Shown here piece after piece: positions 26,628-35,410 of a stretch of DNA of 64,000 nt. The notes under the pieces were generated by a model, which saw only the letters and a list, made by a program, of their open reading frames with translations, searched no databases and was not told the DNA's origin. The stretch spans positions 310,001-374,000 of the forward strand of contig NZ_JACHXW010000001.1 in assembly GCF_014192395.1 (NCBI RefSeq). Reading direction: 5' to 3'. The position numbers and the translations under genes were made by a program. Positions within the stretch are counted from its first letter, which is position 1, and every line of letters starts with the position of its first letter. The DNA is from Paenibacillus endophyticus (GTDB lineage Bacteria; Bacillota; Bacilli; Paenibacillales; Paenibacillaceae).

Positions 26628-27683
26628 ATCGCATATCGATTATCGCAACTCAACCAAATCGGCATTCCTCCGCTCTTAGACGGGATTGATAGTGATGAAC
26701 AGTGGACAACGAAGATTACAGACATTCGGAAAGTATGGTTGGATTACATTGGCGAGGTGCCATCCAAGGTACCTGTTCGCTTGCAAAGGATATCAGAGAG
26801 CAGGGAATCAGGTTATGTTCGGCACCATATCGAATACGACACGGTGTACGGGGACTGGATTACCGCTTATTTACTCGTTCCGATTGTAAACGGTTCCAAT
26901 GATTCTCCCAAGCCAACGTTTCCCGCTGTTATTGCGATGCATCCCACCATAGCGCAAGGAAAAGATGACATTGCTCTAGTAACTGGTAGAAAGAATCGCA
27001 TGTATGCAATCGAGCTCGTGCAGCGCGGGTATGTGGTGCTTGTACCGGATGCATTGACAGCCGGCGAACGGGTCTATCCAGGCCAATCGGCATTCAACAG
27101 CCAACCCTTTTATGAACAGCATCCAGAATGGTCTACCATCGCCAAAAACATAACGGATCATATTCAAGGGATTGAGGTGTTATGCTCCCTTGAAGTGGTG
27201 AATCCACACGCAATTGGAGCGCTTGGACATTCATTCGGGGCATACAATGCCTATTTCTTGGCTGGGATAGATAAGCGGATCAAGGCTGTGGTGTCCAGCT
27301 GTGGCTTTAGCCCTTTTACAGGTGATCCCAACCCAGAGCATTGGACGTTCCGAAGCTACCCCTACACGCATATTCCCAAAATATCGGCAGACTTGTTGCA
27401 GGATCAGATTCCATTTGAATTTCATGAAATTGTAGCTTTATGCGCACCTACGCCATTCTTTAGCTATGCGGGTCAAGAAGATCATATTTTCCCGCACTGG
27501 AAATGCATCGGGGAAGGGATGCTGGAGCTTAAAAAGCTTTATCGCTGGTTAGGCAAAGAGGACCAGTTTCAGTCATGGATGGGTTCTGGCGGTCATGATT
27601 TTCCAGAAGGGATGCGCATGCTTGCATACTTATTTTTGGATCATTGGTTGAAGACGGTTGGCCAAGATGGGTCGAAAGCATAA
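26628..27683 (+). CDS. Alpha/beta-hydrolase (dienelactone-hydrolase or acyl-esterase type), possible ATC start
   Basis: The hydrolase core shows the nucleophile elbow GALGHSFGAYNAYF, an acidic residue in GQEDHIFPHW and a catalytic His in GSGGHDFPEG. It lacks a signal peptide. The first conventional start (TTG 26739) lies far from any ribosome site. The reading frame is open for 37 further codons to an ATC at 26628, eight bases behind GGGAGG, and these codons give plausible protein (QIGIPPLLDGIDSDEQW). A start at 26628 would make it 351 residues. Neighbouring sugar regulators suggest an ester-removing role on carbohydrate, but the substrate is unknown. Confidence 0.8.
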   Translation: MAYRLSQLNQIGIPPLLDGIDSDEQWTTKITDIRKVWLDYIGEVPSKVPVRLQRISESRESGYVRHHIEYDTVYGDWITAYLLVPIVNGSNDSPKPTFPAVIAMHPTIAQGKDDIALVTGRKNRMYAIELVQRGYVVLVPDALTAGERVYPGQSAFNSQPFYEQHPEWSTIAKNITDHIQGIEVLCSLEVVNPHAIGALGHSFGAYNAYFLAGIDKRIKAVVSSCGFSPFTGDPNPEHWTFRSYPYTHIPKISADLLQDQIPFEFHEIVALCAPTPFFSYAGQEDHIFPHWKCIGEGMLELKKLYRWLGKEDQFQSWMGSGGHDFPEGMRMLAYLFLDHWLKTVGQDGSKA

Positions 27684-27733
27684 TGTAGACAGCATAACCA
27701 ATAAGCAACAACGATTCATTCAGGGAGAATAAG

Positions 27734-29104
27734 ATGAAAAATAAACACAGCCGCAAGACGTTTCGTTTGCGGCAGGATGAGATGCTGCAGCAATTAAGAA
27801 ACGAGATTATTACGGGGAAGAGGGCAGAAGGACAATATTTGCCTTCCGAGAAGAGCCTATCTGACCAGTTTGGCCTCAGCAATAAAACCGTGCGTACGGT
27901 GCTGGATGCATTAGTCGATGAGCAATTAATTGAAAAGCTGCCACGGGTAGGCAATCGAGTCGTGAATCTGGGGGAACGGCAGAAGATGACCATAAAGCTC
28001 GGCCATCATGGCACGACCTTGCTGGAAGCGGGGTTAAGTGACCTGCTCGCTGCTTTTCATAACGAATATCCCCATATTCAAGTCCAAGATGTAACCCTTC
28101 CCGCTCATAGTCCGGACGTCATGAAGCCCTACATGGACTATGGCATGATTGATGTGATGACGTTAAATGATTCTGAATTTCAGGATTTTGTTGAAACGAA
28201 TAGCGGAAGCTATCTGGCTCCTCTGGAGGAAATGCCGGATATGTATCCCTTTCTGACGGATGTTTTTAGGGTCAACGGGGAATTGCTCTCTCAACCTTTC
28301 ATGTTTAGTCCGGCCATTCTATGTTACAACCGTAACCATTTCGAACTGGAAGGCTTGTTAGAGCCTGACGGCAGCTGGGACTGGGACGAATTGTTCGATG
28401 CGGCCAATCAATTGAATATCGACAACGAACGTATCGGGTTCCATTTTTCCGTGTCTCAACGAAACCGTTGTGCCGTATTTCTGCTCCAGAGTGGGGCGAT
28501 ATTCGAGAAGCGCTCCGATGGTTGCGTTAAGCTTTGCGGAACAGCCATGATGGAGGGCATCCGATATTATAAGGACATGATTGCTAACCGAATGACATCG
28601 CTCCTGCCCAAGCAGGATACGAACTTCCATGCAGAGGAGCTATTCGCGCAAGGTAAAATTTCGATGATGATTACGACTTATTTGAGTCTAAACCGCATTC
28701 GCGAGTCGGGCATCGATTATGATGTGGCACAGCTCCCGCATCTAAAAGTTCCTGCGACGCATTTGATTTCCATTGGACTTTCGGTGAATAAGCAATCGCC
28801 TCATGTGGAGGCTGCGCGGGTTCTTGTTGATTTTCTGACCAGCCATAAGGCGCAGCTATTGATCCGTCAGAAGACATTAAGCTTGCCCAGCTTGAAAACG
28901 GCGGCGGAATGGGCAGGTCATGAGGATGGATACAGACCTGCCCGTTTTAACATGTATCGCGAAATCATTCCCACGTTTCGATACAACAGTGAGCTTGGTC
29001 TTACGGAAAGCGAGTGGAACCTATTTTTCAACGAAGCTTTGACCTATTGGTCCGGGCTGGAGACAGAGGCATCGTTCTGCAGCAGAGTCGAAGCGCTGCT
29101 CTAG
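27734..29104 (+). CDS. GntR-type regulator fused to a sugar-binding-protein domain
   Basis: The 456-residue protein begins with a GntR winged helix-turn-helix (residues about 14-78: YLPSEKSLSDQFGLSNKTV, then LIEKLPRVGNRVV). The remaining 370 residues look like an extracellular solute-binding protein of the maltose class (LSDLLAAFHNEYPHIQVQDV, PFMFSPAILCYNRNHF, WDWDELFDAANQL, LFAQGKISMMI). There is no signal peptide or lipobox, so the binding-protein fold must act as a cytoplasmic ligand sensor. Usual GntR partners are FadR or UTRA domains; this arrangement is less common. It starts 50 bases after the esterase gene and likely regulates it. Confidence 0.88.
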   Translation: MKNKHSRKTFRLRQDEMLQQLRNEIITGKRAEGQYLPSEKSLSDQFGLSNKTVRTVLDALVDEQLIEKLPRVGNRVVNLGERQKMTIKLGHHGTTLLEAGLSDLLAAFHNEYPHIQVQDVTLPAHSPDVMKPYMDYGMIDVMTLNDSEFQDFVETNSGSYLAPLEEMPDMYPFLTDVFRVNGELLSQPFMFSPAILCYNRNHFELEGLLEPDGSWDWDELFDAANQLNIDNERIGFHFSVSQRNRCAVFLLQSGAIFEKRSDGCVKLCGTAMMEGIRYYKDMIANRMTSLLPKQDTNFHAEELFAQGKISMMITTYLSLNRIRESGIDYDVAQLPHLKVPATHLISIGLSVNKQSPHVEAARVLVDFLTSHKAQLLIRQKTLSLPSLKTAAEWAGHEDGYRPARFNMYREIIPTFRYNSELGLTESEWNLFFNEALTYWSGLETEASFCSRVEALL

Positions 29105-29169
29105 CCTAAACGGCATGTAAACGTGAGCTGTCTCAAGGGAAATGCTTTCGCGCCAGACAGAAAGAAAGA

Positions 29170-29484
29170 AGGGAGGATGCGGCGCAGCTGGCGGGAATTT
29201 TGATGGATATGCCTGAAGTAGATGCGAATCGCGTTGGGGCCATAGGCGGTTCACAAGGCGGAGGGCTTGCGCTGGCTTGCGCAGCATTAGAGCCGCGAAT
29301 TAATAGGGTGGCTCCCGTATATCCTATTTTATGCGACTATCAGCGGGTTTGGGAGATGGATCAAGCTAAGGACGCATACCTGGAGCTTCGAACCTATTTC
29401 CGCAACTTTGATCGACAGCATATCCAAGAGGAAGAAATATTCACCAGGCTGACAAGATATGAGCTTAAGATGGAGAAGCATTAA
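29170..29484 (+). pseudogene. Decayed acetyl-xylan esterase / cephalosporin-C deacetylase fragment
   Basis: The frame around 29174-29484 encodes [20 protein letters not shown], then [21 protein letters not shown] and [18 protein letters not shown], which match the central part of acetyl-xylan esterases, including the nucleophile motif GGSQGG. The roughly 160 N-terminal residues are missing and the sequence diverges after EEEIFTRL, ending within 12 residues. The catalytic Asp and His regions are lost. It is therefore a remnant of a full esterase of about 320 residues, probably left by deletions next to the regulator gene. Confidence 0.75.
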
Positions 29485-29653
29485 TCCGGAGCGTCGCTCT
29501 GTGATTAAGCTTCTTTTATTTTTAATTACGAAATTTGTTTCGTCCTACATTTTCAAGTCAAGGCTGTAACCTTAAACGAGAGAACAATGAACTAAAACAA
29601 AGAATAGGTTTCCTACAGCTTGCCATATGGGGGGCTAGTGGCTAATTTGAGCA

Positions 29654-29724
29654 AGAGAGCGCTTTCTTGCCTGAGGGGAATACGGAATCGATATGATAAA
29701 ATAAATAAAAAGAAAACGTTATCC
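29654..29724 (+). promoter_or_regulatory. Two cre-like boxes upstream of the MFS gene
   Basis: AGAGAGCGCTTTCT (29654-29667) and AGAAAACGTTATCC (29711-29724) each match the CcpA consensus at 12 of 14 positions. The rest of the interval 29485-29752 shows no gene and no clear promoter. Confidence 0.35.
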
Positions 29725-29752
29725 AGTTGATGTACAACGGGGGATGCAGCAG

Positions 29753-31012
29753 ATGGGGAATCGGACCAGATTTTGGACCAAATTAAACCTTTTTAAAGGT
29801 GCACCGCTATCTCCTGAGAGCAAACTGAGCAAAAATGCCGTCACGGCACTGCTTATTCATTGCTGCTTTCAGTTCGGGGCATCCATGTCAGGCTTGTTTT
29901 TGAATTTATATTTATGGCGGTTAACGCAGGATTTGATGATCAACGGAATTTACAACATTATCGTATTTTTACTCACACCGCCTGCATTCGCGCTTGGCGG
30001 GTGGATTGCCAAGCGTCGTGACCGAATGGTTACGTACCGGCTCGGCATCGTGATGATCGCGGTCTTTTATTTGATGGTCGTCATTGCCCAGGAGCATGTC
30101 GCGCAATATTACATACTGTTTGCTATTTTCAACGGAGTCGCTGCCGGCTTGTATTGGACCGGTTACTTAGTCATTCAATACGATGTCTCAACCGAAGCGA
30201 ACCGCATTCGTTTTCTTGCGATCAATATGATCGCGTTTAATGCTTCCGGGCTTGCCGGACCTGCGTTAGCCGGGTTCATCATTCAGCGCAGCGAAGGCTT
30301 GCAGGGGTATGTCATTATCTTTTCCATGGCGTTTATTATGTTCCTGATCGCCGCGATTGTGAGCTTCCGCATTCCGATGATTCAATCCCATCACAAAGCG
30401 TATTATTTGAAATTCATGGGGCTTGTTATGAACAAGAACCGGCGATGGATGAAAGCATTGTTTAGTTTTTTCGTGCTCGGCCTATTCCAGGGCATTATGC
30501 TTTTTTTGCCTAATATCATGCTTTTCCAAACGGTCGGACGCGAAGATTGGGTCGGGTACTTAGGCGTGTTTTTCTCCTCGCTTACCGTTGCTACCGGTTA
30601 TGTCATATCAAGAAAAGCGCAGAAAGAGCAAGTACGCAAATATGTGCTGCTCTCTACGACAGGCGTGGCACTTGGTTCGTCGCTGCTGCTTGTCCAAGTT
30701 GAATTTTGGTCAGTCGCCATATTTATGATTTTGTTCTCCATCTGCAACCCGCTCGCTGTCAATACGCTGACTTCTTATTATTACCGCTTAATCGGCACGC
30801 TGCCGTTGAAAGGGCAGCTTCGCGTAGAGTCTGTGGTCATGCGGGAGCTCTTCCTTAATGTCGGGAGAGTGTTGTCCATTACACTGCTTATCTTTCTAGC
30901 CAAGGATTTGGAATCGATATGGATGCCTGTCGTACTCTTCGCAATGGCCGTGCTGCAATATATTTCGGTGCTATTGATTAAAGAGGAGCCATGCTCGGAA
31001 AAAGCACTATAA
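29753..31012 (+). CDS. MFS transporter
   Basis: The 419-residue membrane protein has about twelve hydrophobic segments and the cytoplasmic loop motif GGWIAKRRDRMVTYRLG between segments 2 and 3, typical of major facilitator transporters. The substrate cannot be deduced. An ATG at 29744 is in frame but is preceded directly by GGGGG. The ATG at 29753 is nine bases behind it and is preferred. No partner genes; a terminator follows. Confidence 0.87.
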   Translation: MGNRTRFWTKLNLFKGAPLSPESKLSKNAVTALLIHCCFQFGASMSGLFLNLYLWRLTQDLMINGIYNIIVFLLTPPAFALGGWIAKRRDRMVTYRLGIVMIAVFYLMVVIAQEHVAQYYILFAIFNGVAAGLYWTGYLVIQYDVSTEANRIRFLAINMIAFNASGLAGPALAGFIIQRSEGLQGYVIIFSMAFIMFLIAAIVSFRIPMIQSHHKAYYLKFMGLVMNKNRRWMKALFSFFVLGLFQGIMLFLPNIMLFQTVGREDWVGYLGVFFSSLTVATGYVISRKAQKEQVRKYVLLSTTGVALGSSLLLVQVEFWSVAIFMILFSICNPLAVNTLTSYYYRLIGTLPLKGQLRVESVVMRELFLNVGRVLSITLLIFLAKDLESIWMPVVLFAMAVLQYISVLLIKEEPCSEKAL

Positions 31013-31028
31013 ATAAAGCGTGTCAATC

Positions 31029-31063
31029 GCCTCTGCTGCCGGCAACGAGAGCAGAGGCTTTTT
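31029..31063 (+). terminator. Terminator after the MFS gene
   Basis: GCCTCTGCT (31029-31037) pairs with AGCAGAGGC (31050-31058), followed by five T residues. Confidence 0.85.
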
Positions 31064-31201
31064 GCTGTCCTGCTGCTGTCCTGCTTCTGCCCTGCCCGCA
31101 GAAAGGCTGAGAATATTTACACAGGAATGCAGTGAAAATTTAAAGTACTGCTGCTTTGGGAGCTGAACCAGCCAAAAGCCTGAAATAGGTTCAGCCTGAA
31201 T

Positions 31202-31939
31202 TCAGGGGGCTTCTGCTGAATAAGTCAGGAAACTTTGCAGCAGCTCGCGAAGTTGTGCGGGATTGCCAAGCATAGGCAGATGACCAGTATTCATGCTTTG
31301 CACGGCATGAGGTTCCAGATTGGCAATCATTTTATTTTGCATGGCGGGGCTGAGCTCCTTGTCATTGCTTAGCTTCACATACAGCTTTTTCACCGGAGGC
31401 ACTGGCGAATCAGAACGGTCTAGATATACGCGCAGAGACTCAGGGATATATCCGTCTATAAGCTCGGCTGCCTGCTCCTCTGTTAGATCATGGCATATTC
31501 CGGCGCGAATGGCCGATTTGGGAGGCCTGGTTCCTATCATCCGCAGGAGGGCATGCATCAGAATTCTATTCGGCATCGGGAGTGTCGAGAGGAATGAATT
31601 GCCCTTGCTTGGAATAATGGCGCCAATTGCTATAAAACCTGCAATGCGCTCCTTGAACGCTTCTGCTAATCGAAGGGCAAGCACACCTCCTAAAGAATGG
31701 GCAACGAGTATGAATCGCTGAATGCCCCATTGCTTGATTTGCTCATGCATATACGCCGTATAATCCGCCAAAGTTAGCTTGTTCCCTGCATCATGACGAC
31801 CGCTTCGATTCGGATAATCAACGAGTAAATAAGGATATCCGAAACTCTCCACCGTTTTACTCCAGATCCCGCTGTTCAAACCGGCCCCATGGATGAATAC
31901 GAAACCAACTTCTTGCGGCAAGCCATCGATCTTATTCAT
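31202..31939 (-). CDS. Alpha/beta-hydrolase
   Basis: The 245-residue protein has the hydrolase fold: oxyanion motif VFIHGAGLNSGIW, nucleophile VAHSLGGVLALRLAE, and a likely catalytic His in NTGHLPMLGNP. It resembles small esterase/lipase-like hydrolases without signal peptide. The frame extends five codons upstream, but GGGGGGA sits seven bases before the ATG at 31939. It is divergent from a WYL regulator, with a palindrome between the two genes. The substrate is unknown. Confidence 0.87.
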   Translation of the reverse strand: MNKIDGLPQEVGFVFIHGAGLNSGIWSKTVESFGYPYLLVDYPNRSGRHDAGNKLTLADYTAYMHEQIKQWGIQRFILVAHSLGGVLALRLAEAFKERIAGFIAIGAIIPSKGNSFLSTLPMPNRILMHALLRMIGTRPPKSAIRAGICHDLTEEQAAELIDGYIPESLRVYLDRSDSPVPPVKKLYVKLSNDKELSPAMQNKMIANLEPHAVQSMNTGHLPMLGNPAQLRELLQSFLTYSAEAP

Positions 31940-32002
31940 GTGTATTCCCCCCACTAATCTATCGTTTGGATTGGTGCTGCACTTATATCCTATCCTTCAA
32001 AT

Positions 32003-32019
32003 AAGACAGATATTGTCTT
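32003..32019. promoter_or_regulatory. Palindromic candidate operator between hydrolase and WYL regulator
   Basis: AAGACA (32003-32008) and TGTCTT (32014-32019) form a perfect inverted repeat with a five-base centre. A TTTACA-like element follows. The position between divergent genes suggests control by the WYL regulator. Confidence 0.45.
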
Positions 32020-32060
32020 GTTTACAAATTAAGCTAAAATAAAAGGAGTGAAAGTGAGGG

Positions 32061-33011
32061 TTGCCTTTGCAGAAGTCGCAGCGGCTTATACAATTAATGA
32101 TGATTGTTAATGCGAGAAGATCATTCACGGTGCAGGAGCTAGCCGATGAATTCGGTATATCCACTCGCACGATTACGAGGGATTTGCTCGAGCTAAGCGA
32201 GCTTGGCGTGCCTGTCTATTCCGTACAGGGACGTGGTGGCGGATATAGGCTGCTGCGGGAGCGATTGCTTCCGCCGATCAGCTTCACGGAAAGCGAGGCC
32301 GTTGCCATGTTTTTTGCCGGACAGTCCTTGGATTATTTCAGCTCGCTTCCGTTTGGAGAAGGGGCGAGCTTGGCACTCCATAAGTTTTATCATTACTTGC
32401 CCGCGGATATGAAGGAACATATCGACCAGCTGAGAAATAGAGTCGCACTCTATAGCCCTTACCGGGAAATGTCCCCCATTATATTGCAATCTCTCCTTCA
32501 AGCGATTATGAATCGAAGCGTTGTATCGGTGTCATATCGTTCCAGCAACGGTGAGAGTCTGCGTGATATTCAACCTATTGGACTGTATGCGAGCTCTGGT
32601 TACTGGTATTGCCCAGCGTATTGCTTCTTACGAGATGAGATCAGGCAATTCAGAGCGGATCGGATGACTTTTGTGGAAATGAACCCGAATATCGAAAGTC
32701 GTGAAGAAATTGAACAGCTGACGCTGCTGGATAAACCGGATAAGCGTCTGCTTGAACAAACGCTGCTGAAGCTGGAACTAACGCAGCAAGGAGTTTGGCA
32801 GCTGGAAACGAATACGCGCTTTGCGCCCTTTATTAGCCGAAATGAAGATGGGAGCGGTACGGCTGCGGTACCAATTGCCTTAGAGGATCTGTCATTCTAC
32901 ATCGAGCTGATCTGGTCGCTGGGGGTGAAAGCCAAAATTGTCGCGCCTGCAGAAGGGATAGCTTCAATGGCTCAGAAGATTAGGGACATGCATGAATTAT
33001 ATCATTCATAA
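32061..33011 (+). CDS. YafY-type transcriptional regulator (HTH plus WYL domain)
   Basis: The 316-residue protein has an N-terminal HTH_11 domain (FTVQELADEFGISTRTITRDL, followed by VYSVQGRGGGYRLL) and a WYL domain from about residue 150 (IQPIGLYASSGYWYCPAYC, then IRQFRADRM). WYL regulators sense small ligands or nucleic acids. The start is one of two TTG codons, 32061 or 32067; the second is better spaced from GTGAGGG. It faces the hydrolase gene across a palindrome. Confidence 0.9.
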   Translation: MPLQKSQRLIQLMMIVNARRSFTVQELADEFGISTRTITRDLLELSELGVPVYSVQGRGGGYRLLRERLLPPISFTESEAVAMFFAGQSLDYFSSLPFGEGASLALHKFYHYLPADMKEHIDQLRNRVALYSPYREMSPIILQSLLQAIMNRSVVSVSYRSSNGESLRDIQPIGLYASSGYWYCPAYCFLRDEIRQFRADRMTFVEMNPNIESREEIEQLTLLDKPDKRLLEQTLLKLELTQQGVWQLETNTRFAPFISRNEDGSGTAAVPIALEDLSFYIELIWSLGVKAKIVAPAEGIASMAQKIRDMHELYHS

Positions 33012-33135
33012 CGAGCAAAGGATGAATCGAGCTGTGAAAGCGGCGGACAGCTGCACGCTCATGGGCTAACCGAAGATAAGTGTTCGCGTTTAGGCGTAGG
33101 GGATGGTTCATCTAGTAATTAATGCAATAAAGTAA

Positions 33136-34380
33136 ATGAAAAAACATTGGCTATCTAGTATAATCAAGGCATACGGTAAATCCTTGCATAAGTTGGTGCC
33201 CAGAGTGAGTATGCTATTGGATATGAAGACGGTTATGGTCTTGATAGTATTTGGACATGTTTTTTCGGTTATTCTCATCAGCGCCTATTGGCGTACCCAT
33301 ATGAAAGATCACATGCTGAGCATGTTTCTAATCGCTAAAGGTACGCAAGTCCTTGCTTGGCTGGTGATCGTCATGCGGAACGGCATTCCGGATTTGTTAA
33401 CGATATCGCTGACAAACTCGCTGCTCTTTATCGGTTTCTCGCTGGAAACAACGGCGATGCTGAAGCTTCAGCATCGCTTCAGTCATTCGATCCGAATGTT
33501 ATACCTTATGCTGACGATCCTTATCATTGCCGCTTTTCATATCGTTTTGTTCACAAGCAATCATGAGAATGTAAGAATTGCAGTGGCTTCGATTGGAATA
33601 GCATTGTTTATGGCGGTACCAGCCTATATATTGATCCGCTCACAGAATCCGTCGTTTATTAAGAGAATAATCGGCTTGCTGTATGTTTCCATTTTGGCAG
33701 CGCTGCTCGGAAGAGCGTTCTTTGCGCTTGGTACGCATGAAATGATCGGCATGTTCACGCCAAGCCTCTATCAGACCTTTACGTTTCTGTCGTTATTTTT
33801 AATTATGTTCATCGGCAACATTGGCTTTGTTCTTCTTCTGAAGGAACAGGCGGATCAAGAGCTGGTAAGGCTCGCTAATTATGATGATTTGACGGGTGTT
33901 CTCAACCGAAGGACGTTTATTTCATTTTCCATGCGAATAATTGCCGAGCACGCTAGAAGAGGCGAGCATTTGTCTCTCGTACTGTTTGACATTGACCATT
34001 TCAAGAAGATTAATGATACCTATGGGCATGTAATCGGCGACCGCGCGCTGCAGCAGCTGTCTGCGCACATAGGCTCCCTGCTGCGCAGCAAGGACTGCTT
34101 CAGCCGCTACGGCGGTGATGAATTCGCTATTCTGCTGCCAGAGACGGATGAGTACGAAGCCGACCAACTGGTGGAAGCATTAAGGCAGTCCACCATGCAG
34201 CTACTTGTTCCCGAGATGGCGAGCAGGCTATCTATAAGCCTAGGCGTTGTTACCGTCATTCCGACGGAGCAAACGAAGCTGGAATCACTTTACAAGCTTT
34301 GTGATAAAGCGTTGTACACTGCCAAGGATAACGGGCGAAACGGGGCTGCCCGCATGGAAACAGCAGCAATGATAGGCTGA
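33136..34380 (+). CDS. Membrane diguanylate cyclase (GGDEF)
   Basis: The 414-residue protein has six or seven membrane segments (about residues 30-245) with no recognised ligand-binding fold. A GGDEF domain follows (about 255-410), with DDLTGVLNRRTF, FDIDHFKKINDTYGHVIGD and the intact active-site loop RYGGDEFAILLPE. It should make cyclic di-GMP from GTP. The product-inhibition site is not evident: the residues before GGDEF read CFSRYGG. In-frame TAA precedes the ATG at 33136 and there is no clear ribosome site, so a downstream start is possible. Confidence 0.9.
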   Translation: MKKHWLSSIIKAYGKSLHKLVPRVSMLLDMKTVMVLIVFGHVFSVILISAYWRTHMKDHMLSMFLIAKGTQVLAWLVIVMRNGIPDLLTISLTNSLLFIGFSLETTAMLKLQHRFSHSIRMLYLMLTILIIAAFHIVLFTSNHENVRIAVASIGIALFMAVPAYILIRSQNPSFIKRIIGLLYVSILAALLGRAFFALGTHEMIGMFTPSLYQTFTFLSLFLIMFIGNIGFVLLLKEQADQELVRLANYDDLTGVLNRRTFISFSMRIIAEHARRGEHLSLVLFDIDHFKKINDTYGHVIGDRALQQLSAHIGSLLRSKDCFSRYGGDEFAILLPETDEYEADQLVEALRQSTMQLLVPEMASRLSISLGVVTVIPTEQTKLESLYKLCDKALYTAKDNGRNGAARMETAAMIG

Positions 34381-34406
34381 ACCTTTTCTTTAATGACTGC
34401 TAATAG

Positions 34407-34442
34407 ACCGATGTTTGCGCTTGGCGCTGACGTCGGTTTTTT
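34407..34442 (+). terminator. Terminator after the diguanylate cyclase gene
   Basis: ACCGATGT (34407-34414) pairs with ACGTCGGT (34430-34437, one G-T pair), followed by a six-T run. Confidence 0.75.
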
Positions 34443-34588
34443 GCGTTCTTTACACCATTAGTATAAATGTTAAGGAAATCTTCATGTTTTCTTTAGTGTT
34501 ACATTACGTTTGCTAGAGCTGTCTTATCTATACTTAAAGTGAAAGAAAGGCGAACCTATTTGCCTAAATAGAAGGAGATGCTGGAGAG

Positions 34589-35401
34589 ATGAGAAGTACG
34601 CCAGTTATTGCAATTAAACAACTATCCAAAATATATGGAAGCAGTCCTGCAAATCAGTTCTATGCGTTAAAAGATGTTTCCTTCACGATGCAGGAAGGCG
34701 AATTCATTGGCATAATGGGAGCCTCCGGCTCAGGCAAGACTACGCTGCTTAATGTCATTTCAACATTGGACAATCCAACGGAAGGGACGATCAGCATTGC
34801 GGGTACGGATATTACCCGCATGAAGTCGGGGGAGCTCTCGGATTTTCGCGCCAAGCAGCTCGGATTTATTTTTCAAGACTTTAATCTGCTGGACAACTTA
34901 ACCGTATACGAGAATATTGCACTGCCGCTTTCTCTTCAAAACATGGCTGTCTCTCAAATGAAAAGCAAGGTGAACGAGGTCATGGAGAAGCTTGGCATAT
35001 CTCTGATCGCCGATAAGTATCCGGCCATGATCTCCGGAGGGCAAAGGCAGCGTACCGCAGCCGCCCGCGCGCTCGTGCATAAGCCGGCTTTGCTGCTTGG
35101 CGATGAACCGACTGGCTCCCTTGATCTGAAAAATGCAGTCAGCCTGCTTGAGACGATGAAGCGCTTGAATGAAGAAGATCGAATTTCAATTTTAATGGTT
35201 ACGCATGATGCGTTCAGCGCCAGCTATTGCGGGAAAATTGTATTTATTCAAGACGGTCGGCTGGTTCAGGAGCTGCACCGCACCGGCAGCCGGGAAGTAT
35301 TCTACAAGCAAATATTGGATGTGCTCGGCGACTATGGCAAGGCGGCTGCATCGGCGGCAAGTCCAATTTTTGAGGCTTCCTATGCTCAGGAGAGGCGCTG
35401 A
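34589..35401 (+). CDS. BceA-type ABC transporter ATPase
   Basis: The 270-residue ATPase has Walker A GASGSGKTTLLN, Q-loop FQDFNLLDNLT, signature ISGGQRQRTAAARAL and Walker B LLLGDEPTGSLD. The FNLLDNLT and DEPTGSLD forms are those of the MacB/BceA class. BceAB systems in Bacillota detect or remove antimicrobial peptides such as bacitracin that bind lipid II cycle intermediates. The usual adjacent BceRS two-component genes are absent on both sides. AGGAG precedes the ATG; the permease gene follows 9 bases later. Confidence 0.92.
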   Translation: MRSTPVIAIKQLSKIYGSSPANQFYALKDVSFTMQEGEFIGIMGASGSGKTTLLNVISTLDNPTEGTISIAGTDITRMKSGELSDFRAKQLGFIFQDFNLLDNLTVYENIALPLSLQNMAVSQMKSKVNEVMEKLGISLIADKYPAMISGGQRQRTAAARALVHKPALLLGDEPTGSLDLKNAVSLLETMKRLNEEDRISILMVTHDAFSASYCGKIVFIQDGRLVQELHRTGSREVFYKQILDVLGDYGKAAASAASPIFEASYAQERR

Positions 35402-35410
35402 GGTGGACTT

